Part shown: positions 19,191 through 27,535 of the stretch, piece after piece
Numbering within the stretch: the first letter of the stretch is position 1
Layout: each line of letters starts with the position of its first letter
Assembly (NCBI GenBank): GCA_900550865.1
Contig: URTM01000012.1
Coordinates: 1-64,000, forward strand
DNA: 64,000 nt
Direction of reading: 5' to 3'
Source of the DNA: an uncultured Dorea sp.
GTDB lineage: Bacteria > Bacillota > Clostridia > Lachnospirales > Lachnospiraceae
Translations under genes and position numbers: made by a program
The notes under the pieces: generated by a model
The model's database searches: none
Told to the model about the DNA's origin: nothing
Seen by the model: only the letters and a program-made list of their open reading frames with translations

Positions 19191-20429
19191 CTATTCCGTT
19201 ACGCCTTCTGACCGTCTCAGAATATCATATACGGACGCTTCTCCACTTAATGCTACATACAGTACCTGTTTCGGATGCGGTGCGCTCTCCTGCTCGTTTC
19301 CATCCTCATCAACGATCTTTTCTACCGTTACTTCTACGTTCTGTCCGTCCGGCTTCATAATCTCGATCGTCTCACCTACCGAGAACTTATTTCTCTGTTC
19401 GATACAGTACATGCCGTCTTTAATCTCACCGATGATGCCAAGATATGTGTACTCTTTGATATACGTATTGCTGTCGTAGATCTGGCTCTCTTCACTTGGT
19501 TTTCCAAAATAGAATCCGGTCGTAAACTGGCGGTACGTACAGTTCGAAATCTGATCCTTATACCATGGCATATTTGCCTCATATTTCTTCGGATCCTCCA
19601 GATAATCATCGATTGCCTTGCGATAAGTTCTTGCAACCGTTGCCACATACAGAGCCGTCTTCATACGTCCCTCGATCTTGAAACTGTCAATTCCGGCATC
19701 GATCATCTCCGGGATGTGCTCGATCATGCACAGATCCTTGGAGTTGAAAATGTACGTTCCTCTTTCATTCTCATATACCGGCATATATTCACCCGGTCTG
19801 GTCTCTTCTACCACGGAATATTTCCAGCGGCAAGGATGGGTACAGGCTCCCTGGTTGGCATCTCTTCCTGTAAAGAAATTGCTCAGCAGACATCTTCCGG
19901 AATAAGAGATACACATTGCCCCGTGGATAAAGCTTTCGATCTCCATCTCAGCCGGGATATGTTCACGGATCTCTTTGATCTCTTTTAACGAAAGTTCTCT
20001 GGCCGTTACCACACGCTTAGCTCCCAGGTTCCACCAGAAGTTAAATGTTCCATAGTTCGTGTTATTCGCCTGTGTGCTGACATGTCTTTCGATCTCCGGG
20101 CAAATCTCTTTTGCGAGCATGAAGATTGCCGGATCTGCAATGATCAGTGCGTCCGGACCGATCTCTTTCAGTTCTTTTAAGTACTCTGCCGCACCTTCCA
20201 GATCATCGTTGTGCGCAAGGATATTCACCGTGACATGGACTCTTGCGCCATGTTCATGTGCGAACTGCACACCTTCCTTCATGTCTTTCATAGAGAAGTT
20301 CTTGGCCTTTGCACGAAGTCCAAATGCCTCTCCTCCGATATATACTGCATCTGCACCAAACATAACTGCAGTCTTCAACACTTCCAGGCTGCTTGCAGGA
20401 ATCAGTAATTCTGGATGTCTGTTTCTCAT
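19191..20429 (-). CDS. trhP: Peptidase U32-family tRNA hydroxylation protein TrhP
   Basis: A 412-residue U32-family protein. Characterised members (TrhP/YdcP in E. coli, YrrN/YrrO in Bacillus) are needed for 5-hydroxyuridine formation at tRNA position 34 and are not true peptidases. The U32 signature with its cysteines is visible around ESFIHGAMCISYSGRC and GACTHPCRW. The start at 20429 lies one base after the trmR stop with AAGGAG about 10 nt upstream. Bacillus has two paralogues in tandem; here there is only one. Adjacency to trmR, which methylates the hydroxyuridine, strongly supports the assignment. Confidence 0.9.
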   Translation of the reverse strand: MRNRHPELLIPASSLEVLKTAVMFGADAVYIGGEAFGLRAKAKNFSMKDMKEGVQFAHEHGARVHVTVNILAHNDDLEGAAEYLKELKEIGPDALIIADPAIFMLAKEICPEIERHVSTQANNTNYGTFNFWWNLGAKRVVTARELSLKEIKEIREHIPAEMEIESFIHGAMCISYSGRCLLSNFFTGRDANQGACTHPCRWKYSVVEETRPGEYMPVYENERGTYIFNSKDLCMIEHIPEMIDAGIDSFKIEGRMKTALYVATVARTYRKAIDDYLEDPKKYEANMPWYKDQISNCTYRQFTTGFYFGKPSEESQIYDSNTYIKEYTYLGIIGEIKDGMYCIEQRNKFSVGETIEIMKPDGQNVEVTVEKIVDEDGNEQESAPHPKQVLYVALSGEASVYDILRRSEGVTE

Positions 20430-20430
20430 C

Positions 20431-21096
20431 TTATCGATTCTCCTTCTCATCTTTTTTCTTCTTGATACTGAGTGCCACACCGTCTCCTAACGGAATGATC
20501 GATGTTTCCAGTACATCACTGTGCTTCAACTCATAGAGATAATCCCTCATACGGCTGTGGATCGTACGGTTCCGTCTCTCTACCGCAAATCTGGATTCTA
20601 TGATATCCCCGTCCTGTAATACGTTGTCTGACATCAGGATACCTCCTTCCGAAAGCAGTCTTACCGCCTCCGGCATATAGTGGATATACTGACCTTTGGC
20701 CGCATCCATGAAGATAAAATCATACGGGCCTTCCAGTGTCTTCATCACTTCCAGGGCATCCCCTTCGATCAGTGTGATCTGTTCTTCCTTTCCCGCACGC
20801 TTAAAGTTATTTCTTGCGATCGGGATTCTTTTTTCATAGTTTTCTATTGTTGTGATATGGCTTCCTTCCGGAAGATATTCACTCATTAAGATTGCCGAAA
20901 ATCCGACTGCCGTGCCCACCTCCAGGACTCTGGCCGGGCGGTTCATTAACATCATTACCTTTAAGAAGCTCTGGGTTTCTTTGCGGATGATCGGTACGAA
21001 GTTTTCCAATGCTTCCTGTTCGATTGCTTCTATCACAGGATTCTCCGGACGTTCCAACGACCGGATGTATGTAACCATACGTTCATCTACGATCAT
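20431..21096 (-). CDS. trmR: tRNA 5-hydroxyuridine methyltransferase TrmR
   Basis: A 221-residue class I SAM-dependent O-methyltransferase. Motif I is VLEVGTAVGFSAILM (about 56-70), and FIFMDAAKGQY with LLSEGGILMSDNVLQDG matches the metal-dependent catechol-type O-methyltransferase fold. In Bacillus subtilis the orthologous YrrM methylates 5-hydroxyuridine of wobble tRNAs to 5-methoxyuridine. It is immediately followed by trhP, which supplies the hydroxylated substrate, so the two form a two-step wobble-modification unit. AGAGGT lies upstream of the ATG. Confidence 0.88.
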   Translation of the reverse strand: MIVDERMVTYIRSLERPENPVIEAIEQEALENFVPIIRKETQSFLKVMMLMNRPARVLEVGTAVGFSAILMSEYLPEGSHITTIENYEKRIPIARNNFKRAGKEEQITLIEGDALEVMKTLEGPYDFIFMDAAKGQYIHYMPEAVRLLSEGGILMSDNVLQDGDIIESRFAVERRNRTIHSRMRDYLYELKHSDVLETSIIPLGDGVALSIKKKKDEKENR

Positions 21097-21169
21097 AGTA
21101 TCTCTACCTCTGTTCTAACTGTTGTACCTGTTCTTTCCTGCAGTTTCTCTTAGGATTCTACAAGGAAAC

Positions 21170-21242
21170 GAGCCGTACACTGTACAAAACCAGCCTCACA
21201 CACTGTGTCGGAAGGCGCCGGTTTCGTACTATGTGGCGGCTC
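21170..21242 (-). terminator. Long hairpin after rnj (terminator candidate)
   Basis: Outer arms GAGCCG (21170-21175) and CGGCTC (21237-21242) enclose an inner stem GTACaAAACC (21182-21191) with GGTTTcGTAC (21220-21229). It begins 14 bp after the rnj stop. On the minus strand the T-tract after the lower arm is weak (GTTTCC), so termination may be partial or the structure may act in RNA processing. Confidence 0.55.
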
Positions 21243-21255
21243 ATTTTTTCTTTTT

Positions 21256-22923
21256 TTATACGTCCATAATGATCGGAAGGATCATTGGTCTTCTCTTGGT
21301 ACGTTTCCAAATGAAATCGTTCATCGTATCACGGATCACAAGCTTGATCTTACTCCAGTCTGCGTTGCGCTGATGTGTCAGACAATCCTCCACTGCATCT
21401 GTAAGGACTTTTCTCGCCTCTTCCATCAGGCTTTCGGACTCTCTTACATAGACGAATCCACGTGATACAATATCCGGACCTGCAAGAAGCTGATTGCTTC
21501 CTTTTTCCAGTGTCAGTACAACGATCATAATACCGTCTTCCGCCAGATGCTGTCTGTCACGAAGTACAATATTTCCAACATCTCCTACACCAAGTCCGTC
21601 TACCAGAATTTCTCCTGTGTGTACATTGTCTACTACTTTTGCTTCCTTCTCACTTACTTCCAGAACATTACCGGATTTCAAGATGAAAATATTATCTTTC
21701 GGAATGCCAAGCATTCTGGCAATTCCCGCATTTGCTTTGAGGTGACGGTATTCTCCGTGAACCGGGATCGCATATTTCGGTTTTACCAGAGAATAGATCA
21801 GTTTCAGTTCTTCCTGACATGCATGACCGGATACATGTGCATCCTGGAAGATGACATTCGCTCCCTTAGCTGTCAGTTCATTGATTACCTTGGATACAGA
21901 CTTTTCATTTCCAGGGATCGGATTCGAACTGAAGATGATCGTATCACCAGGCATGATCGTTACTTTCTTATGCACATCTGCTGCCATACGCGACAGAGCT
22001 GCCATAGATTCTCCCTGGCTTCCGGTTGTGATCAGAACGGTCTTCTCCGGAGGATAATTCTTAAGCTGGTCAATCTCGATCAGCGTCTTATCCGGAACAT
22101 TTAAGTATCCCAGTTCCTGTGCAACCTGGATGATGTTCACCATGCTTCGTCCCTCTACGACCACCTTACGGTCATATTTACATGCCGTATTGATGATCTG
22201 CTGTACACGGTCTACATTTGACGCAAATGTTGCGATGATAATTCTGGTATCTTTATGCTCTGCAAAAACATGATCAAATGTGATACCTACCGTACGCTCT
22301 GACTGTGTAAATCCTGGTCTCTCGGCATTGGTACTGTCTGACATCAGTGCCAGTACGCCTTTCTTGCCAATCTCTGCAAATCTCTGCAGATCGATCGCAT
22401 CACCATATACCGGTGTATAATCTACTTTAAAGTCTCCTGTATGCACAACAATACCGGCCGGTGAATAGATTGCCAGTGCCGCAGCATCCTGGATACTGTG
22501 ATTTGTCTTGATGAATTCAATACGGAACTGTCCAAGATTGATCGACTGTCCGTGTCTGACAACTTTTCTTCTTGTACTGCGAAGCAGATTGTGCTCCGTC
22601 AGCTTCTTCTCGATAATTCCCATCGTAAGCTTTGTCGCATAGATTGGGAGATTCAGTTCTCTTAATATATAAGGAAGTGCACCGATATGGTCTTCATGAC
22701 CATGGGTGATCACAAATCCTTTTACTTTCTGGATATTATCTTTCAGATAAGTGACATCCGGAATGACCAGGTCGATTCCGAGCATATCCTCCTCCGGGAA
22801 AGATAATCCACAGTCTACAACAATAATACTGTCTTCATACTCAAAAGCTGTGATGTTCATTCCGATCTTTTCCAGACCTCCGAGTGGAATGATACGCATT
22901 TTTCCATTGTTTTCTCTCTTCAA
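21256..22923 (-). CDS. rnj: Ribonuclease J
   Basis: A 555-residue metallo-beta-lactamase/beta-CASP nuclease with endo- and 5'-exonuclease activity in mRNA decay and rRNA maturation. The metal site HGHEDHIGALPY (His74, His76, Asp78, His79) is intact. Further family motifs are TNHSIQDAAALAI, HTGDFKVDYTP, SDSTNAERPG and HVSGHACQEE. The C-terminal dimerisation domain is complete. The start codon is TTG at 22923 with GGAGG 7 nt upstream. It lies 18 bp after fur, so it is probably in the ireB-ruvX-DUF1292-fur transcript. Only one rnj gene is in the window; whether it is RnjA or RnjB is undecided. Confidence 0.95.
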   Translation of the reverse strand: MKRENNGKMRIIPLGGLEKIGMNITAFEYEDSIIVVDCGLSFPEEDMLGIDLVIPDVTYLKDNIQKVKGFVITHGHEDHIGALPYILRELNLPIYATKLTMGIIEKKLTEHNLLRSTRRKVVRHGQSINLGQFRIEFIKTNHSIQDAAALAIYSPAGIVVHTGDFKVDYTPVYGDAIDLQRFAEIGKKGVLALMSDSTNAERPGFTQSERTVGITFDHVFAEHKDTRIIIATFASNVDRVQQIINTACKYDRKVVVEGRSMVNIIQVAQELGYLNVPDKTLIEIDQLKNYPPEKTVLITTGSQGESMAALSRMAADVHKKVTIMPGDTIIFSSNPIPGNEKSVSKVINELTAKGANVIFQDAHVSGHACQEELKLIYSLVKPKYAIPVHGEYRHLKANAGIARMLGIPKDNIFILKSGNVLEVSEKEAKVVDNVHTGEILVDGLGVGDVGNIVLRDRQHLAEDGIMIVVLTLEKGSNQLLAGPDIVSRGFVYVRESESLMEEARKVLTDAVEDCLTHQRNADWSKIKLVIRDTMNDFIWKRTKRRPMILPIIMDV

Positions 22924-22941
22924 AATTACACCTCCACGTGC

Positions 22942-23412
22942 TTACCGTACTACTTTTTTTCTGCCTCTTTTTTGGCACTCTCTGCACTGTCCGTAGAACT
23001 TTAATTCGTGGTCTAACACATGGAATCCCGTCGTCTCTTCGATCTTATCTTCCAGATCTTCCAGCAGATCATCTTTAAACGGGAGAATCTTGCCACATGT
23101 TCTGCATATCAGATGGTGATGATGATGTCTTTCTTCTCCGTCGAAAAATTCTCCGATTTCATAACGTGCACACCCATCGTCAAGACTGATACGATCCACC
23201 AATTGCATTTCCAGTAACAGCTGCACTGTCCGGTATATAGTTGCCAGCCCAATCTCCGGATAATCTTCTCTTACTAATTCATAAATATCTTCTGCAGTCA
23301 GATGCTTATCGCGGTGATCTGCAAGGACCTCCAGTACCAGTATACGCTGGTTGGTAACCTTCAACCCCTTTTCTCTCAGCATTTCTTTAAACTTCTCTTT
23401 ACTGATAGACAT
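22942..23412 (-). CDS. Fur-family metalloregulator
   Basis: A 156-residue Fur-superfamily repressor. The N-terminal winged helix (about 1-85) contains KVTNQRILVLEVLADHRDKHLTAEDIY and GLATIYRTVQLL. The dimerisation domain has the metal-binding HHHHHLICRTCGK segment and two CxxC pairs (CRTCG, CRECQ) of the structural zinc site. The five-histidine run fits Fur or Zur more than PerR, but the sensed metal cannot be read off with certainty. It lies 6 bp after the DUF1292 gene. A metalloregulator at this place in the ireB-ruvX-DUF1292 block is common in Clostridia. Confidence 0.92.
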   Translation of the reverse strand: MSISKEKFKEMLREKGLKVTNQRILVLEVLADHRDKHLTAEDIYELVREDYPEIGLATIYRTVQLLLEMQLVDRISLDDGCARYEIGEFFDGEERHHHHHLICRTCGKILPFKDDLLEDLEDKIEETTGFHVLDHELKFYGQCRECQKRGRKKVVR

Positions 23413-23418
23413 TCCAAA

Positions 23419-23679
23419 CTACCTTTCAATCTCTACATCTTCAAGTAGTTCTTCAAATACTTTCAGAACAGCAGAAAGCTCTACATCATCCTCTACGATC
23501 TCATATACGCTCTCTGACTGGCTCTCTCCTGATGTGTCTTTCAGGATCAGACATTCTGCATCATCTTCTTCCGAATCCGTCACCAGAATATATGACACAC
23601 CACCGACTTTCGTCTGTTCCAGTACATAAAAATCTACTTCTTCATTCATCTCTTCGGACATGAATTTAATCTTTTCCAT
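23419..23679 (-). CDS. DUF1292 family protein (YrzB-like)
   Basis: An acidic 86-residue protein of unknown function matching the DUF1292 pattern (FYVLEQTKVGGVSYILVTD, then an acidic C-terminus). The start at 23679 (MEKIKFMSE) is preferred; a TTG two codons upstream is too close to the AGAGGT site. Genes of this family sit with ireB and ruvX across Firmicutes (yrzL-yrrK-yrzB in Bacillus subtilis), exactly as here, with a 14-bp gap from ruvX. Confidence 0.88.
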   Translation of the reverse strand: MEKIKFMSEEMNEEVDFYVLEQTKVGGVSYILVTDSEEDDAECLILKDTSGESQSESVYEIVEDDVELSAVLKVFEELLEDVEIER

Positions 23680-23693
23680 CTGCAATCTACCTC

Positions 23694-24134
23694 TTAATCC
23701 AGTGGCGTGCGTGCAAGTGAATCCAGATATCCCTGCAATATAAAAACAGCCGCAATCTTATCAATATATTTCTTGCGGTCTTCACGCCTTACCTTATTCT
23801 CTATTAAAGTCCGTTCAGCTTCTACCGTGGTCAGACGCTCGTCCCACATCACGACCTCCAGGCCGGTCCGTCTTTTTAACATCTCACCGAATGCAATTGA
23901 TTTTTCCGCACGATCTCCAATATCATTGTTCATATGCTTCGGAAGTCCGAGGACAATCTTCGTAACCTGGTACTCTTCGATCAGTGCTTCGATACGCGCA
24001 CAGGTCTTTCTGAGCTTGTTCTCGTCCTTTCTGCATATAGTCTCCACTCCCTGAGCAGTAATTCCCAACGGATCACTGACTGCAACACCTACCGTCTTAG
24101 ATCCATAGTCCAGTCCCATGATTCTCATAGTCAT
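23694..24134 (-). CDS. ruvX: Holliday junction resolvase-like/pre-16S rRNA nuclease RuvX (YqgF)
   Basis: A 146-residue RNase H-fold nuclease. The homologue in E. coli (YqgF) is implicated in 16S rRNA 5' end maturation; a Holliday-junction role was proposed from the fold. Visible motifs are [19 protein letters not shown] (first catalytic Asp), [11 protein letters not shown] and [11 protein letters not shown]. The start at 24134 overlaps the ireB stop as TAATG; an ATG two codons later is equally possible. It is the second gene of the ireB operon. Confidence 0.93.
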   Translation of the reverse strand: MTMRIMGLDYGSKTVGVAVSDPLGITAQGVETICRKDENKLRKTCARIEALIEEYQVTKIVLGLPKHMNNDIGDRAEKSIAFGEMLKRRTGLEVVMWDERLTTVEAERTLIENKVRREDRKKYIDKIAAVFILQGYLDSLARTPLD

Positions 24135-24397
24135 TATTCCCACTCATTATGCTCGATATACGTCTTGAGCATCTCTTCTACCAGTTCATCTCTTTCCATC
24201 TTCATGATCAGACTTCTGGCTCCGTTATGGCTTGTGATATAAGTCGGATCGCCGGACATAATGTATCCTACGATCTGATTCACCGGATTATATCCCTTTT
24301 CACTCAATGCCTTGTATACGATTTCCAGAATATCTTTTGCACTGATCTGCGGTCCACTTTCCACCTGGAAAAACTGGGTATTTGTCATATTTTTCAT
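24134..24397 (-). CDS. ireB: IreB family regulatory phosphoprotein (UPF0297)
   Basis: An 87-residue cytoplasmic protein. In Enterococcus, IreB is phosphorylated by the PASTA kinase IreK at N-terminal threonines and restrains cephalosporin resistance. Here the N-terminus reads [10 protein letters not shown], with candidate threonines at 5 and 7. Conserved features [30 protein letters not shown] and the acidic end are present. GGAGG lies 10 nt upstream. It leads the ireB-ruvX-DUF1292-fur unit under its own promoter (24430-24458). Confidence 0.93.
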
Positions 24398-24429
24398 GTA
24401 ATCACGTCCTCCAAAAATATTTCAATTTT

Positions 24430-24458
24430 ATTCTACATGATTAAATCTTAAATTTCAA
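24430..24458 (-). promoter_or_regulatory. Sigma-A promoter of the ireB operon
   Basis: Minus strand: TTGAAA (24458-24453), a 17-nt spacer and TAGAAT (24435-24430). The -35 box overlaps the last codons of mtaB, so ireB need not depend on mtaB transcription. Confidence 0.6.
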
Positions 24459-25780
24459 TGCAATATTTGTAATTGGTTTTCAATTTCTACATTTACAAGC
24501 TGATTAATAAGATTATTCGGATTTTTTACACCAATTTTCACATATTCCTTCGTGTGACCGATCTGAAGTTCCTCTCCGTCACGCACGATTTTCTCCTCGA
24601 TCAGGACCTCCTGCGTGGTTCCAAGCAGTCTTTCTTCATAAGCTGCCTGCTTCTTGTGGTTCAGTTCCAGAAGCTCGGCACTTCTTGCTGCCTTGATCTG
24701 ATCCGGGACCTGGTCTTTCATCGCTGCCGCCTTCGTTCCTTCTCTTCTGGAATATTTGAAAATATGAGTCTCATAGAAATCTACTTTATCTACAAATGCC
24801 TTTGACTCTGCAAATTCTTCTTCCGTCTCTCCCGGGAAACCGACGATCACATCTGTTGTAAGTGCCGGGTTCTGGAAATATTTGCGCAGCAGCTGGCATT
24901 TCTCATAATACTCTTCTGCCGTGTACCGGCGGTTCATACGCTTCAGTGTTGCGTTGCATCCACTCTGCAGCGACAGGTGGAAATGCGGGCACATCTTCGG
25001 GAGCTTTGCGATCGTCTGTGCGAATTCTTCCGTAATGATTCTTGGTTCCAGTGATCCGAGACGGATTCTTTCGATGCCATCTACTTCATGGATCGCAAGG
25101 ATCAATGATAACAGGTTGTCATCACAGTCGATCCCATAGGAACTCAGGTGGATCCCTGTCAGCACCACTTCTTTATAACCGTTGGCTGCCAGTATCTTTA
25201 CTTCTTCCAGTACACTGTCACGGCTTCTGCTTCTTACCCTTCCTCTTGCAAATGGAATGATGCAGTAAGAGCAGAACTGGTTGCATCCGTCCTGTACTTT
25301 AATATAAGCTCTTGTATGCTCTGCTGCCGTACTTAAATGCAGGTCTTCGTACGCTTTTTCATGATTGATATCCAGAATCTCCTGATAGGTTTCGGCTGTT
25401 TTCTCCTGTTCCGCTGCCTCGACCTGGTCATCTGCATTCTTTTCTTTCTCATAATTTTCCAGGATCTCAACGATATTCTGTTTCTTATTATTTCCAACGA
25501 CAATATCGATGCCTTCCGGGATATCATCCTTCTTGGCCTGTACATAACAGCCGCACGCAACGACGATGGAATCCGGATTCATCTTTCTTGCCTTGTGGAG
25601 CATCTGTCTGGACTTCCGGTCCGCCATGTTCGTCACGGTACAGGTATTGATGATATACACATCCGCACCTTCCTGGAACGGCACGATCTCATACCCGTGC
25701 TTTTCCAGCAGTTCCTGCATAGCTTCCGTCTCATATGCATTCACTTTGCAGCCGAGATTATGCAATGCTACTTTCTTCAT
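24455..25780 (-). CDS. mtaB: tRNA t6A37 methylthiotransferase MtaB
   Basis: A 441-residue radical-SAM enzyme that inserts a methylthio group at C2 of threonylcarbamoyladenosine 37 in tRNAs reading ANN codons. The N-terminal UPF0004 domain (LGCKVNAYETEA) carries an iron-sulfur site. The radical-SAM domain has CNQFCSYC, and a C-terminal TRAM domain follows. MtaB differs from MiaB and RimO in the N-terminal HNLGCKVN motif seen here. An insert of about 30 acidic residues (around 110-135) lies before the radical-SAM domain. A tandem GTTACAAC repeat lies in its leader (25812-25838). Confidence 0.95.
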   Translation of the reverse strand: MKKVALHNLGCKVNAYETEAMQELLEKHGYEIVPFQEGADVYIINTCTVTNMADRKSRQMLHKARKMNPDSIVVACGCYVQAKKDDIPEGIDIVVGNNKKQNIVEILENYEKEKNADDQVEAAEQEKTAETYQEILDINHEKAYEDLHLSTAAEHTRAYIKVQDGCNQFCSYCIIPFARGRVRSRSRDSVLEEVKILAANGYKEVVLTGIHLSSYGIDCDDNLLSLILAIHEVDGIERIRLGSLEPRIITEEFAQTIAKLPKMCPHFHLSLQSGCNATLKRMNRRYTAEEYYEKCQLLRKYFQNPALTTDVIVGFPGETEEEFAESKAFVDKVDFYETHIFKYSRREGTKAAAMKDQVPDQIKAARSAELLELNHKKQAAYEERLLGTTQEVLIEEKIVRDGEELQIGHTKEYVKIGVKNPNNLINQLVNVEIENQLQILH

Positions 25781-25811
25781 ATATCTGTTCCTTTCTTATT
25801 CTCACATTTTC

Positions 25812-25838
25812 TCACATGGTTGTAACACATTGTTGTAA
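25812..25838 (-). repeat. Tandem GTTACAAC direct repeat in the mtaB leader
   Basis: On the plus strand CACATGGTTGTAAC is followed directly by ACATTGTTGTAAC, so the octamer GTTGTAAC occurs twice 13 bp apart in the same orientation. It lies 35-55 bp upstream of mtaB in the divergent region. It could be an operator or chance. Confidence 0.35.
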
Positions 25839-25879
25839 CTTCTAACGAAAATCTTCTGAATTCTTTGGCAATTTGTTTC

Positions 25880-25908
25880 TTGACTTTTCTTCGTCAGACT
25901 CTTAATAT
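25880..25908 (+). promoter_or_regulatory. Sigma-A promoter of the HPr-like gene
   Basis: TTGACT (25880-25885), a 17-nt spacer and TAATAT (25903-25908). The leader is about 30 nt with AAGGAGG 9 nt before the ATG at 25947. Confidence 0.7.
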
Positions 25909-25946
25909 ATCTATAGAACAAGAAATGAATCAAGGAGGGTATTCCA

Positions 25947-26180
25947 ATGAAAACAGTAAAGATTTCTTTAAATTCAATTGACAAAGTAAAATCATTTGTA
26001 AATGACATCACAAAATTTGATTATGATTTTGATCTTGTATCCGGAAGATATGTCATCGATGCAAAATCAATCATGGGAATCTTCAGCTTAGATCTTTCTA
26101 AACCGATCGATCTGAACATCCACGCTGATGATAATGTAGATGAGATCATGGCTATGTTAAAGCCATATCTTTGTGACTAA
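25947..26180 (+). CDS. HPr-like protein lacking the phosphorylated histidine
   Basis: A 77-residue protein with the size and fold pattern of phosphocarrier HPr. The regulatory-serine region AKSIMGIFSLDL (Ser42) aligns well with the HPr Ser46 motif. The N-terminal loop that should read GIHARPA instead reads SIDKVKSFV, so the histidine that carries phosphate from EI to EII is replaced by Asp. It therefore cannot work as a PTS phosphocarrier but might still be touched by HPr kinase or bind HPr partners (inference). It is monocistronic, with its own strong promoter, AAGGAGG ribosome-binding site and terminator, and is one of the few plus-strand genes. Confidence 0.85.
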   Translation: MKTVKISLNSIDKVKSFVNDITKFDYDFDLVSGRYVIDAKSIMGIFSLDLSKPIDLNIHADDNVDEIMAMLKPYLCD

Positions 26181-26215
26181 TCAGTAATCAAAAAGTAAAT
26201 GATTTACTTAGAAAA

Positions 26216-26251
26216 AGGGCTGACCTGTTTAAGGGTTCAGCCCTCTTTTTT
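26216..26251 (+). terminator. Rho-independent terminator of the HPr-like gene
   Basis: AGGGCTGA (26216-26223) pairs with TCAGCCCT (26237-26244), followed by CTTTTTT. Confidence 0.88.
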
Positions 26252-26261
26252 ACCCAAGTAC

Positions 26262-26294
26262 GCAAGAGAAGCTGCCATTGGCAGGCTCTTTTGC
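26262..26294 (-). terminator. Hairpin after thiI (terminator candidate)
   Basis: GCAAGAG and CTGCC (26262-26275) pair with GGCAG and CTCTTTTGC (26279-26294) across small bulges. It lies 10 bp past the thiI stop. The T-tract on the minus strand is poor; on the plus strand it is better, so it may also back up the HPr-like gene terminator. Confidence 0.5.
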
Positions 26295-26304
26295 ATTTCT
26301 TATC

Positions 26305-27492
26305 TTATTTTACTTCAATAATCTCAACAGTCTCGATCGCCTGTTTCATCAACTCATCAATCTTCTCATTCAGATTCTCTTCCGAACGGCGGATCACATC
26401 AATATTCGGCTTTGTTACCGGATGTTTTGCCACGAAGATCGTACAGCAGTCTTCGAATGGCTGGATGGATGTCTCGTAAGTATCGATCTTCTCTGATACA
26501 TCCACGATCTCCTGCTTGTCAAATCCGATCAGCGGACGGTAAACCGGCATCGTACATACATCATTGGTTGCCGCAAGACTCTGCATGGTCTGGCTTGCCA
26601 CCTGTCCGATACTTTCCCCTGTGATCATACCCAGACAGCCATCCTCTTTTGCAAAATATTCTGCGATACGCATCATATATCTTCTCATGATGATCGTCAG
26701 CTCATCATGCGGGCACTGGTCATAGATATAAAGCTGAATGTCAGTAAAGTTAACGACGTGCAGCTTGATCGGTCCGGAATATTTTGCCACCTTCTTTGCA
26801 AGATCCACAACCTTCTGTTTTGCACGCTCACTTGTATACGGCGGTGCGTGGAAATAGGTTGCTTCAAGACTCACACCACGTTTTGATACCATATATCCCG
26901 CAACCGGGCTGTCAATACCACCGGATAACAGCAGCATCGCCGAACCATTCGTTCCAACCGGCATTCCGCCTGCTCCCGGGATGATCTGTGAATATACATA
27001 GATCTCATTTCTTACTTCTACATTGACCATGACGTCCGGATGATGTACATCTACTTTGATTTCGCTTTCTGGGAATGCGTACAGAATGGCCTCTCCAAGA
27101 TCACGGCTGATCTCCATGGAATTCAGCGGATATGACTTCTTCGCACGTCTGGATTCTACTTTAAATGTAAAGTTCTTATCCGGATACATCTCATCCATAT
27201 ATGCGACAACGTCTTTTTTCAGTTCCTCGAATCCTTTGTCCTCCATACGGACAACCGGGCAGATTCCGACCAGACCGAATACTCTCTTCAGATGTTCTAC
27301 GGTCTCATCGTAATCGTAATCTCCTTCACAGTCCACATAGATTCTTGCCTGCGACTTGTGTACATCAAACTGTCCGTCTACATCTTTCAATGCATAGCGC
27401 ACCTGGCGTACCAGTGCATCCTCGAACAGATGACGGTTTTTTCCCTTAATTCCAATCTCTCCATATTTTAATAAAAATGTATGAAATCTCAT
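26305..27492 (-). CDS. thiI: tRNA sulfurtransferase ThiI (4-thiouridine synthase)
   Basis: A 395-residue enzyme that activates U8 of tRNA with ATP and transfers sulfur to make 4-thiouridine. The NFLD and THUMP domains fill about 1-165. The adenylation domain has the PP-loop SGGIDSPVAGYM. The C-terminal rhodanese domain of the E. coli enzyme is absent, as usual in Firmicutes, so sulfur must come directly from a partner cysteine desulfurase. That partner lies 43 bp upstream. It is the last gene of prmA-rsmE-desulfurase-thiI. Confidence 0.95.
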   Translation of the reverse strand: MRFHTFLLKYGEIGIKGKNRHLFEDALVRQVRYALKDVDGQFDVHKSQARIYVDCEGDYDYDETVEHLKRVFGLVGICPVVRMEDKGFEELKKDVVAYMDEMYPDKNFTFKVESRRAKKSYPLNSMEISRDLGEAILYAFPESEIKVDVHHPDVMVNVEVRNEIYVYSQIIPGAGGMPVGTNGSAMLLLSGGIDSPVAGYMVSKRGVSLEATYFHAPPYTSERAKQKVVDLAKKVAKYSGPIKLHVVNFTDIQLYIYDQCPHDELTIIMRRYMMRIAEYFAKEDGCLGMITGESIGQVASQTMQSLAATNDVCTMPVYRPLIGFDKQEIVDVSEKIDTYETSIQPFEDCCTIFVAKHPVTKPNIDVIRRSEENLNEKIDELMKQAIETVEIIEVK

Positions 27493-27535
27493 CTTCTGAT
27501 TCCTTTCCTGATTTTTTTCTTTTATCGTGATCTAC

